Below, piece by piece: positions 43,861-54,073 of a stretch of 64,000 bases of DNA. The stretch is from NCBI RefSeq assembly GCF_020520425.1, contig NC_079489.1, positions 98,126,810-98,190,809 on the forward strand, in the 5' to 3' direction. Source of the stretch: Spinacia oleracea (Eukaryota; Streptophyta; Magnoliopsida; Caryophyllales; Amaranthaceae). The notes beneath the pieces were generated by a model that saw nothing but the letters and a program-made list of their open reading frames with translations, did not search any database and was not told the origin of the DNA. A program made the translations under genes and the position numbers. Every line of letters starts with the position of its first letter. Position 1 is the first letter of the stretch.

Positions 43861-45216
43861 GCACCTTAAGGTGTAATATACACCGTGGGGTCGAAATTCT
43901 CTGGTTGGTCGAGAGAGATGTGACAAGAGCCGAGTGGGCTCTTGTTGTTGTTGGGTTTGCCAACGTTAGGGAGAGGTATACTTTCATCCTCTATCATGTC
44001 CTGGATCGTATGTTTTAGACTACAGCAGTTTTCAGTGTCATGCCCATTTCCTTGATGGAATTTGCAGTAAGTACCTTCGACCCAATATTTGTTTTTGACA
44101 GGAGGGTCACGGGTGGGCCTATAGGTCTCAAATTTCCTTGATTGGTTAGTCTTTCAAAGGCTTGTACCAAAGTTGACCCGAGTGGGGCAAACTTTCGGTC
44201 TCGGATCCATCTTACAGGGTTTCTTCGGGCGGGAGCCTCTTCTACAGCATGGACTTCTTGGGCTTGGGGTGTGTTTCCCCGATTATAGGTGTTGGTCTTA
44301 TATGTGGGTTTGCTCTGTATGGTTTTGGCGAGGTCGTCCTCCATCTTTATTCCCACATCATAAACTCTTTTGAAAGTGTCGAGTCCCAGGTACCTAAGGT
44401 GTTGTCTGTAAGCCGTGTCCAGGTTGTCAATGAATTTTTGGACCAATTTTGTTTCGGGAGGCCTATTGATTAGCTGGGCCGCCTGGTCCCTCCATCTAGC
44501 AAGTAGTAGGTTGTGAAACCCTCATTTTTCTTTTGGAAGAGAACTTCCAGCTCGCGCATGGTGACTTGGAAATCCATGTTCGACGAGTATTGCTTGATGA
44601 AGACATTGACAAAATCTTCCCAAGTGGGGAAGGGCTTAGGGTCCTGGTGATAGTACCATTTGAGCGGCACAGGTTCCAAGGACAAAGGAAAGGCAGGTAA
44701 GTACATGGACTTGTCCACGCCTTTCAAGTTCATGGTATTCACAAAGCTCAGTAGATGATCACGGGGGTTGTCCGTGGCCTTGAACTTTGGCAAGTCAGAT
44801 GAACTGAACTTTTCTGGTAATTTGCCAGGAAAAGGTTCAGGATCGAGGGAGAAGTATTTGCTCCCCATGGTTTGCTGTAGGACCATTTTTTCAATCCTCT
44901 TCTCGTTTTCGAGGTCATTTTTGGCTTGCGCAGCCGCTAAAGCTTCATTTTCCATTTTCAGTTGGCCCATAAGTTGGGTCATTTGGACCATCTGGTCTCG
45001 CAAATCTTCAATGGACATGTTTGAAGGTGCGAATCGAGGTTGGGGAAGCGGAGATCCTTGAAATGAGGGACGACGGACGGAGCTTGGAGTTACTAAACTT
45101 GGTGTTGGCGATGTATCTTCGAGACGCACTAACCGTTGATTCCCTGATCGGCACCAAGTGGGAGGACCAGTCCTAGGCATAAGATAAGCTAAAGTTTTAG
45201 GTTCCCAAAGTTTCAA
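43861..45216 (-). pseudogene. gag: Tat-B gag, frameshifted
   Basis: The first part, 45216-44470, has a coiled-coil-like segment (MVQMTQLMGQLKMENEALAA), then the capsid core (FPGKLPEKFSSSDLPKFKAT, SLEPVPLKWYYHQDP, FVNVFIKQYSSNMDFQ). The frame breaks near 44500 and continues as 44446-44015 (KFIDNLDTAYRQHLRYLGL). It breaks again near 44110-44130, before a CX3H...GHDTENC zinc-finger signature at ~44020-44080. At least two frameshifts mean no intact Gag is made. The ATG at 45216 is the first in frame; the family start may be nearby. Confidence 0.82.
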
Positions 45217-46380
45217 GCATTACTTAGTCTAGACTTCGACTCTCTAAATTGGTTTTTCACTTTTTCTTTTGTCGGTACACTTTTTGGGTTTTTTTTTTTG
45301 GTCATTCTTTGGATTTTCTAAACACTTGACCGTGTGACATTCATAGTTATTAGCATGTTTGGTTTTGGTGCCGAGCATTGCCGTCGTAGGAGGCCCAACA
45401 ACGACACAAAGAGTTATTAATTTTTTTACGAGCCGCTTTTTGAAATCGAGTGCTTTTCTTACGCCCTCGTAGCAATTCTCTTGATGAACATTTTTTGCGC
45501 TACGTATTTTCCTTTCGCTCGGGCACCGAGGCTGCTGCGCCTGACCAGAAGGCCAAGCAGCAACTTCAGCGCCCAGCTAGGGGCGTGAGAAATTCTGGCG
45601 CCCAGCCAGGGGCGTTGAAAATGCGTCCCTGGCTGGTTCTCGTTTTCTGTCTTCTGTTTATGCGACTTCGACTTGCGTGCTTGCCTAATAACGTCCTTTA
45701 CGCGTAGCAGCGTTTGTGGGATTCGTTACAGGCCATCCCGAGCGTCGCTTATTTTGTGGCGATCATCCGGGTTTGCGGAACACGTGTTTCGGTATAACTC
45801 TTTGGCAAATTAGTCTATGAATGTTTGGGCAGTTTTTAAGGTCGTTGGTTTTCTAGGATAGTTTGTCACACACAATCACATATTTCGCTACACAAAACTA
45901 CATTACAAACATGGATTTGAAAATTAAATATGCCACGTAGTTTATGATAGGATTCTATGGGTAGTTTATTTGCGCCTGGCTTGGTATCGCTTCTATCGTA
46001 GATCCAACACATGCCCCGGTCGAGGTAGTGTCTTCAACGGACGAATTTCGCTCAAGAGGCCAACCCGCAAGTGCAAGCCAAGGGGGCATGTAGGCGAGAG
46101 GGACCTAATGGGCGAGCGATTGGGTTCGGGATAGTTGTACTACCTGCACAAGTACCGAGTGGGAAACATGCGCGGCGTATGCACCCCCCTATTGGCGAAA
46201 AAAGGTATCCTTAGTCCCAACTCCCGAGGGAGCCGAGATTCGTTATGATGTTCTGCCCGTTCACATTAATATGCTGATTTTTCAGGTCGTCCCAACTTGA
46301 TGGGGAAATAAACGCGAGGTAGGATCGTTTCACCCTTCGGCTATTTTGATTACCTACAAGCACGAGTATTTCCTTCACTA
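45217..46380 (-). other. Leader region of Tat-B
   Basis: No ORF of note. It matches the Tat-A leader (25400-26575), including a palindrome module (45565-45622). Confidence 0.65.
45565..45622. repeat. Double-palindrome module in the Tat-B leader
   Basis: TTCAGCGCCCAGCTAGGGGC and TGGCGCCCAGCCAGGGGCG, ending GTTGAAAAT. It is the positional counterpart of Tat-A 25716-25774. Confidence 0.8.
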
Positions 46381-46382
46381 TC

Positions 46383-46399
46383 GTCAGTGGAGTCGCCAC
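46383..46399 (-). other. Primer-binding site of Tat-B
   Basis: Minus strand G-TGGCGACTCCACTGACG starts one base from the 5' LTR. It is like the Tat-A site but with ...CTGACG in place of ...CTGGGG at the far end. Confidence 0.75.
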
Positions 46400-47860
46400 T
46401 GTGAGGGGGTCGAAAAAGCGCGAGGCTAATGCGTGACCTCGTCCCTCGTGGGTGTGACGATTCTTTTTATTCAATCAAGTGTAATTGGATTTCCTGTGAG
46501 TATACACCCAATTGACTAGTAATATAGGAGTCGCCATTCAGTTTTTAACGACAATGAGAAAAACTGACAAAACCCGGTTATCGTGACATAAAGGGAGTGC
46601 AATTATGTTTGACCACGACGGCCGTAGGTTCCCTTGTGATCCCTGGTGTGGGGATCTCTCAATATACACCCGCAAGGTAGAGATTGAGGGTTCGGGGGAC
46701 TGTAACTACCGAGAGGAGTACTTCGCTCGTCGATAACTCCAGAGGCAGGATATCCTTACTAGCTTAGCATAAATAATTGAAGGGACATGCGTTAACTATT
46801 AAACTAATCTGAGTTGATTTTAGCAATATGCAACATATAATACTAATTCGATCATGATTATCTGATTTAAGTAGCATTAAGGGACCTAGCATGATAATCC
46901 GATTTCCCAAAAATATTATATTTGTTAGGCGTGATAGAACAATCAGATTAGGTTAGTTTAACAGTTCATAAAAAGGGCGAGGAAAGCAGTTAAATCATCG
47001 AAAAGGGACACATTACGACGCACCCTTGAGAGGTGCGTCACGGTTCTCAGAAAACTAACCACTTTGACTTTGCTATTTCTCCTTTTTATTTAACAAATCT
47101 CAATTATGGGACAGGATACGTTCTGTTCGATTTATGGATCGATTGCGACAGAACGCGTGAACAGTTTCGCAGCGAGAGGCTTAGGCTAAGGGTTGGAGTC
47201 AATACTCAGAATATAATTGTGTGTTGTTGTTGTCCTTTCACGTCGAATTTAGGGGGCTATTTATAGGGAAGAGTTCGTGGAAAGATAGAATTGCAGAGTT
47301 CTAATCCACAAAGAATTAGAAAAAAACACGTACCCAGGTACTTTCAGCGCCCAGGCCTGGGCGCCGAAGATTTCGGCGCCCAGAGCCTGGCGTTGAAAAT
47401 AGGGTCTGGGCTGTTTTCTTTAGTCAGATTCGGATTCCTGAAATCTGTAGAGTTTGAGATTAATTCGAGTCTTTTAGCGCGTATCAATTTTGTGACGGAA
47501 TGCATCCGGGCCCGTTACGAACTCTAGGCTCGTTAGGATTTCAATTAATACGTAACTCTTATTTCCGAATCATATTAGGAATAGGATTCTAGCAGTTTTC
47601 TATCTCATTTAGGATTTATGTCGGAATGCAACACCTAATTCTGACAGGTTTCTATCTTTTATGATTTGCCACTTTTAGAAGCTACCTTTTACGGTAGTTA
47701 CTATTTTTAGCAGGTTTCCATAAATAGCAGGTTTCGGGTGAAATGAAATGGGGAATCGAGATTCGTTTATTTTATAGGAGATGCGTTGTCAAGTGGAGAT
47801 TTACGTTTTCATCATCGAACCTTTCCCTTGCGGGAACGGGGACAAAAGTAGGCGTCTACA
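46400..47860 (-). repeat. 5' LTR of Tat-B (right copy)
   Basis: 1461 bp, with the full palindrome module (47342-47400, including GCGCCCAGGCCTGGGCGC) that is reduced in the left copy; that difference accounts for the 29-bp length gap. TATA reads CCCTATAAATAG on the minus strand at ~47254-47266. Confidence 0.92.
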
Positions 47861-48027
47861 CTTTTCTTTCTTTCTTTTCTTGGTTTGTGTTTTTCATTTT
47901 AGTCTTGCCTTGATTAGATTTGCTAGATTTTGTTTTTGGTAAGTTTTTAGAATTAGATTAGTTGCTCATTCTTCCCTAGTTGAGTTTAGTTTGCTAGAGA
48001 CTAGGAAACGCTTAGCTTGGGGGAGTT
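47861..48027 (+). other. Athila 3' non-coding region, right part, with polypurine tract
   Basis: T-rich continuation of 33766-35711, ending AGCTTGGGGGAGTT (48014-48027), the polypurine tract directly before TGATGAGCGG. Confidence 0.75.
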
Positions 48028-49896
48028 TGATGAGCGGCATTTATGTCTCTCTAGGCCTAAGATTTTATAGAATTTTATTATGCTTGGGTTGTCTTGCCAG
48101 TGCCAGGCTTCATGTCTTTCCTCTCCTGTCACTATTATTGAAATCTTGGGTTGTCTTGCCAGTGGTCATTTTGAGCTGGGAGATTTTTCCATACATGATA
48201 TGTCCTTTATTGTTTGGCATGAATCTTGTGTATTGCGTGGGTGTTTCTTGAAGGACGGCGAGTGATGAGCGGCATTTATGTCGCTCTAGGCCTAGGATTT
48301 TATAGAATTTTATTATGCTTTTTGATAGTTTTGTATAGTTTTGTTGCATTTTTATCCCCTTATTCCATCTATGAACTTTTCAGTTAAAAATGTTGAAAAT
48401 GATGGAAATGCTTGAGAATTGCTCGAATAAAGCCCGTGCGATCGCACAGAATTTCTGTGTGTTCGCACGGGTCAGCAGAGTTGCCTCCAAAGTCAAGCAG
48501 GCTCGTGTGCTCGTGCCCCAGGAGTGTGTGTTCGCACGAATTCAGAAAATCGATGCAGGAACTATGTGGGAATTCGTGCGATCGCACAGAAGAAGAGCCA
48601 GCTCGCACGGATTTTTGGTGGGCTCGCACTGAATTTCCGTGCGAGCACATGAAGATTTCTGGGAATTTGGCTAAGTCAGTCCTGTGCGATCGCACGGCTT
48701 GCGGGCACGATCGCACGGATCGAAGAAAAGAATTCGTAGCTGAGCTCGCTCGCACTGAACCACAGCCCGCTCGCACTGATGCGATCACATCTGGGTATGC
48801 CCGTTCGCACGGCTGCGCGGGATTCCCTTTTCGAGTTTAAACTTCTCATTTTTAGGGGTTAATATAAATAGATTTTTCATCATTTTTATTAAAAAGTTAA
48901 TTTCAGAAATAGATTTTAGAAAGTTTTAGAGGTTTTGTTCTTCAAGCTAGTGTTCTAGAGAGAGAAACTCATTGATTTCAAGCTTCAATTCTGTAATTCC
49001 TTCAACTCTTCTCTTTTTCTTGCAATTTAATTCTTTGTTTCTTAATTCTTGCTCTTGCTTTGTTGTTGATTGTTCTTCAATTCCTTAATTTCTTGAATTC
49101 TTGATTTCATTGATTGAAGTTACTTTGATTCTCAATTCTCTAGTTGTTGATTTCAGTTTGCAATTGAATTCTTAATTCTCTTCTCCTACTCCTTCAATTT
49201 CATGCTTGCTAGCTTAGAATTAATGGAATGCTTAACTTCTAGAATAATTAGTGAGTAGAATTAGGTTAGGGAAAGGGGAGAATGTAGGGGCTTAATTAGG
49301 GGAAATTGTTGATTGATTGTTGGTTGATTCATGTGATTTAATATGATTTGATGATAGGACATCCATGCTAGTTGAGTGGCAGTTGCAAATGCTATTCGGT
49401 TAGATTCACGTGGAACCATAGGATAGGTTTGGCGAGAGATTGTGGGCCTATCTTGTGTGATCAAATAGTGGTGCCTATTATATGCTAGTTAGTTTAATCT
49501 AGGATTAGGCAAAAGCTCTTCCGTGGGTTAGACGCTTAGCGTTCCCTATCCGAGAGGTGGCGGATTCGTCATTAGATGCTATTTGCCTATTCATCATTTC
49601 GTTGCATGATCATCATTGCTAGATAGTTGAATTCATTTCCCCCGATTTCCCTAGCCTATCTCCGACTCCCTAACGTTTCCCTTTCTTGATTCAATTCCGC
49701 ATAATTGTTAGTTTTAGTTTCTTAAAGTGATAATTCAAAACCAAATTCTTGTTCGAACTAGATTGACATATAAACTTGATAACCACCGTTTCTTTGGGAC
49801 GATCCCTTTACTTACCGCTAGCCGGTTAGTTGAGTGGTTTTATAAATTTTGTTTGATTTGGTTGTTTTCTATCAACGACGGAAAATACACCTATCA
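48028..49896 (+). repeat. 3' LTR of the Athila-like element, with a duplicated start and inserted flank copy
   Basis: It starts TGATGAGCGGCATTTATG at 48028 after the polypurine tract. After ~57 bp the LTR breaks off. A 20-bp piece (TTGGGTTGTCTTGCCAGTG) and then a 156-bp copy (48107-48262) of the sequence flanking the 5' LTR (14117-14272) follow. The LTR then restarts at 48263 and runs complete to ...CTATCA at 49896, where TSD ACGAG follows. The complete part matches the 5' LTR over its full length. Confidence 0.88.
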
Positions 49897-51387
49897 ACGA
49901 GCCTAAGCTACATTGATGGTATCTTGTTGTGTTATAAATTTCTCTAGTCAAGTAATCATGTTGACATAATAAGAGCTGATGCAGTCATGCATAAAACTAG
50001 TTGTAGTATCTATGTCTTGATTATCAGAAATTGGATGAAAGGAGTTTCAAAGAAACATTAGGATAGTAGGATGCATTTTTTTTCTTTCTCATTATTTTCT
50101 TTTGAACTTAAATGGATATAAAGAGAACAAGTGAAGCCTTCTTGGTCTTAAAGGAGGGATATGTAATCTTATTGAGAAATTTTCTTGCTTGGTGAAAATA
50201 CTTATTATGATGCTAGCATGGCGTATTCATGAAGCTGGATCTAATGGAAATTCCAGCTGATATTCCTACTTCCTCTGACACAGGCATGTCATTATCCAAC
50301 TGATATTCCAGCTGTACTTGAAGTACAGCTGATTTTTCCTACTTCCTCTAACACAGGCATGTCATTATCCACTAAGGCCTCAGTTCGTTGATAAGAGTAG
50401 ACTGTCCTAGATCCTTATAGAAAGGTTGCCAAATGAATTGGCCATTGGCTTGTCGTAGGGTTGTCTTACACTACCAGAGGCTATATTGTTTCTGAAATTC
50501 TGCTTATCAAAAGAATATGATGATAGTAAATCAAAATGGATCCCTCACGTTGCATGAATCTCTCATGTTCTTGTTTGTCGTGGCACAATAGAAAATCAAG
50601 GAACGGAGAACTTTTCACTATACTATCTAATCAGCCAATCAATTTAGATAAGTTTATATTCTCTTTTAAATTTTAACTTTTTTGCTGCATGAATCCCTCA
50701 TGGTCTTGAATCTCAGTGTTTAGCTGATTTTTTGGGTCTTGAATTTCAGGCTCGTGTTATTTAGATCTTCTTGACAATGTTGTAGCTTATTATTTCAATA
50801 ACAGGAAGAGTCTAGTGATGATTTCTTACCCTGCTCTCCTTAGACCTTATTTTAATGCATTTAGCACTTAGCACTTAGCACATAGCCTCATTTTCCGTGC
50901 TTTCCCAAGTAGGGGTGTGGTAAGAATCAACCTGATTTTCTGTGCTTTCTGATATTGTATTCGACTGAAAAGAAAGCCAAACAAAATAGGGTAGCAGAAA
51001 TTTGTATTAGCTTGAATTAGGAAATCAGACTAATACAATGGATATGGAGTTATGGACTATTGAATATATAACTGGATACAGCAAGGTATGAATGTATTTG
51101 TTTAGTTCAGTTGTCCAGTTCAGTTTTCATTAGTTCAGTTGTTCTGATTTGTCAATTTGTTCAGTTCAGTTGTTTTCAATAGTTAAGTGACGTTCAGTTG
51201 TTCATTTGTTCAGTTCAGTTTGTTTTGATTTGTTCATTTGTTCAGTTCAGTTGTTCATTTATTCAGTTCAGTTGTTTTCATTGGTTTAGTCCGTTCAGTT
51301 GTTCTGATTAGTTCAGTTGTTCTGTTGCCTTGCTTGCTGATATTTTGTTTTTTTGTGACTTGTCTTGCAGTTGCTATATGGTAAGGG
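49897..51387 (+). other. CACTA-3 interior between the Athila element and the Transposase_24-type gene
   Basis: Starts with the TSD and the end of the unassigned exon (49902-49916). The rest is intron- or promoter-like. 50250-50375 holds a direct repeat of GACACAGGCATGTCATTATCC. 51100-51330 is a degenerate GTTCAGTTGTTC-rich simple repeat ending shortly before the ATG. Confidence 0.5.
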
Positions 51388-52758
51388 ATGACTTATCGCA
51401 AGAGAGTTCGAGCTACTGTTGAAACAGATGCTACTGGATCAGCATCAAAGTCGCTACCTTCATGTACCTCATCTTTGAGTGAAGCTGCATCACAACCAAC
51501 CAAAAAGCATGCTACTCAATCACAACCATCTCAGGTTTCTAAGTCTGTTATATTTGGACCATTCTCTCCACCGGGTACAACTACATCGATGGTTGCACCT
51601 CCATGTTCGAGTACTGCAAAAAGTGCGCAGCAAGCTATATGGAAAACACCACCTACTGGATCAGCATCAAATTCACTCGAGGCATCAACTAAAAATAAAA
51701 TTCCACCTAAGATTACTTCCAAGATTTCAATTCAACCTAATATCCCACCTTCAAAACCACTGAAATACCCTTCTACTTCCTCCAGTCAGATCCCACCTAA
51801 TATGCCACCTCATGTGCCGCCTTCTAGTCATACTAAAACATCAGCAAGAGATTCTCAATCACAACAAAAAAGTCTTCAAGAACCAAAGGAGAACTCAACA
51901 AAATCGAAGTCCTTACGGGAATATCCGGATTGGCGCGAAAATGTAGATTTTGATGACAAGGAAGAGGTTATGACCATTGGTAAGTTCACTTAGTACTGCT
52001 CCTAGTATTCTTATTCTGATTTTAGCTAAGAATTTCCCTTTGATAACGAGACTGTTCAGAACAAGTTGGGTAGGGCCTTGAAAGAAAGCCATGGGTGACT
52101 TTGCAGTTTTGCCTCAATTAGTGCCTCATATATACAGCTGAATCTTAATTAATAGTTATCTAGACCATTACCACCTAGAAATTCCTGATTACTATCTCTG
52201 TCATAAAAAATAGGCCATGGTACATCCCAAAACAATAAATAACTCCTACCTAAGTCTATAGCTAATCTGATCATGGACCAGGCAATACACCAATACATTG
52301 TATTTCTGAATGTAAAACCAAAAGAATCTGAAATGTCTAAACATTCGCAACAGAGTATTTTCGGCAACAGATAAACAGATATGATGTTAACGATAAGATA
52401 GAAAAGGAAACTAAAGTTGGAACCTGATCTCCTCATAAACACTTTCGACACATTGTTAACAGCATACCTCTGAAAACTCCTCACAATATTAAAGTAGTCT
52501 GCTACGTAACATTGATTAAATGTAGATTTTCCAGAGGAATAGATAAAAGCAAGCTGGTCATATTTTGTTTTCAGCTTTGGTGTACTCCCTTATTGTATGT
52601 TCATTGCTATTATACTAAACTCTTTTTATGCAGATGCTAAGGGTAATATTGGAGTGGCGAGTGGTCCTATTTAGGCAATCGTTGTCTGGAGTAACAACGG
52701 CGTCAAATACTTTGTTGAATTCAATGACTTATGTCAACCGCTTAGGAAAGGTGGACAG

Positions 52759-53516
52759 TGTTAGCTAAATAAGTAATTGGAACGACTTAACTGGATATTG
52801 CGTAATACGAACTGAAACAATTGTCGTGCCGTGGCCGGACCACTGCTCTAAAAGACAATTCCGCGCTACCTCCGATGCAGTAGAACGCTTGCGGTTGCCC
52901 TCCAGGGTTTACACGACACCGAGAATTATGTGCACTCACAATCCCCGATTGGAGACCAGAATATTTGCCCAGAAAGAGAGGAATTTGAGAGAGAGATGTG
53001 ATTGTAAGTTTCTGTATCTTTTTGTGGAAATGAACGATGAATTTATAGTGAGGCTTTTGGGAAGCTGTAACAGCAAAAAACGGCTAGTGGAGAAGTTACG
53101 GGAGTAATGGGGAACTGCAACAGTCATAAAACGGCTAGTGGGGAGTAATGACGTGATTAATGGAGCAGTTTCCAAAGTTAGTGGGTTGATTAAGTCTTCT
53201 GACTTAATCAAACCGCCCTTGACCAAAAAGAATAACCCGGCCCACAAAACCCACCCCACGCCCGCGAACCGCATTCGCCAAGTACCAAGTACCAAGTACC
53301 AAGGCCCACGGCCCTCGCCCGAGCCCGGCCCGGCGCGCGCGCGCGTGTGTGTGTTGTGACCACCCATGCCACTCACATGCTTTCTTAAACAAATGTTTCC
53401 CTCAAACCCCCAAATATAAACATTGAATATGGTTTGTGTTTTTCCCATGTGGGACTTTTCATATTCCCACATTTTCCCACTCATTTTCTTTTGTTTTCTC
53501 ACTAGGATTTCCAACA
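52759..53516 (-). repeat. 3' LTR of the Copia element (left copy)
   Basis: 758 bp. It contains AAGTACCAAGTACC repeats (fewer units than the right copy) and a (GC)n-(GT)n run near 53330-53355. Confidence 0.95.
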
Positions 53517-54073
53517 ATCCCCCACAGGTCCGAAGATGAGAAGAAAAAGAAAGAAGTAAAAGAATTGAATTTCTGGGCAAAACAAACAATTGAATAGGTG
53601 TCAATGTCTTGCGACTTGAATTGACACTTAGTGACATTCAAGCTAGAATCTCTTTCCTACCAAGTGACTTTCGTATTGAACTTAATAGGGGGTTAGAAAC
53701 TCATTACTCAAAGCACACAATTGAACATGTATGATATTCTGAATCTCCGCCAATAAAAGTGACGCATTATACTGGCCATACGTCCATAACCTGGATGCTC
53801 ATAGGTGCTCTAGAGAATAGCCCATGCAATTCTCATAGGAAGCGGCCTCACTTCCACACCTAAGTAGGTGAATCCCATCAAGTGTGAGCTACATCACACC
53901 ACCAAAAATATGGATATGGGTTCATTAAGAGCCGTATGCTCAACCTCGTTCAATAATAGCAAGCACATCATAAACATCTAAGGGATGGACAGAAAATAAA
54001 ATTTGTGCTTCTGAATTATTACATAATGTTCCCCTTTGAACTCATGGTGAGTAGGAGTTCATTACCTTACAAT
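53517..54073 (-). other. Copia 3' untranslated region and polypurine tract
   Basis: Follows the pol stop on the minus strand. It has no ORF and ends with the G-rich tract GTGGGGGAT at 53517-53530. Confidence 0.7.

Larger units (their letters stand above)
35712..47860 (-). mobile_element. Tat-B: Tat/Retand-lineage retrotransposon with broken gag-pro and an antisense gene
   Basis: The TSD CTTTT lies at 35707-35711 and 47861-47865. The LTRs are 35712-37143 and 46400-47860. On the minus strand the order is 5' LTR (right), primer-binding site TGGCGACTCCACTGACG, leader, gag and protease (45216-42213), antisense gene (39162-41004, +), tandem repeats, polypurine tract, 3' LTR. No RT, RNase H or integrase is present. 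Length 12,149 bp. It shares its leader, 3' region and LTR type with Tat-A. Confidence 0.92.
14273..49896 (+). mobile_element. Athila-like Ty3/Gypsy retrotransposon, non-autonomous, with three nested insertions
   Basis: The TSD ACGAG lies at 14268-14272 and 49897-49901. The 5' LTR is 14273-15907 and the 3' LTR starts at 48028. The primer-binding region TGGTGCCGTTGCCGGG at 15911 and a DLGAS aspartic protease are characteristic of the Athila lineage. Coding comprises gag (16046-17130, 27990-28180) and gag-protease (31981-33765). RT, RNase H, integrase and the env-like ORF are absent; the protease ORF is followed directly by the CGGGAGGCAACCCGG-type 3' region. It is disrupted by Tat-A, CACTA-2 and Tat-B. 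Confidence 0.88.

Noticed and set aside
51531..51763. Other-frame ORFs over exon 1 of the CACTA-3 gene
   Set aside because: They are shadows of the Ser/Pro-rich coding frame 51388-51979.
52936..53637. Long open frame in the Copia LTR (also 57647-58261)
   Set aside because: It spans LTR regulatory sequence including the GTACCAA tract and the (GC)n run; no homology to Copia proteins.
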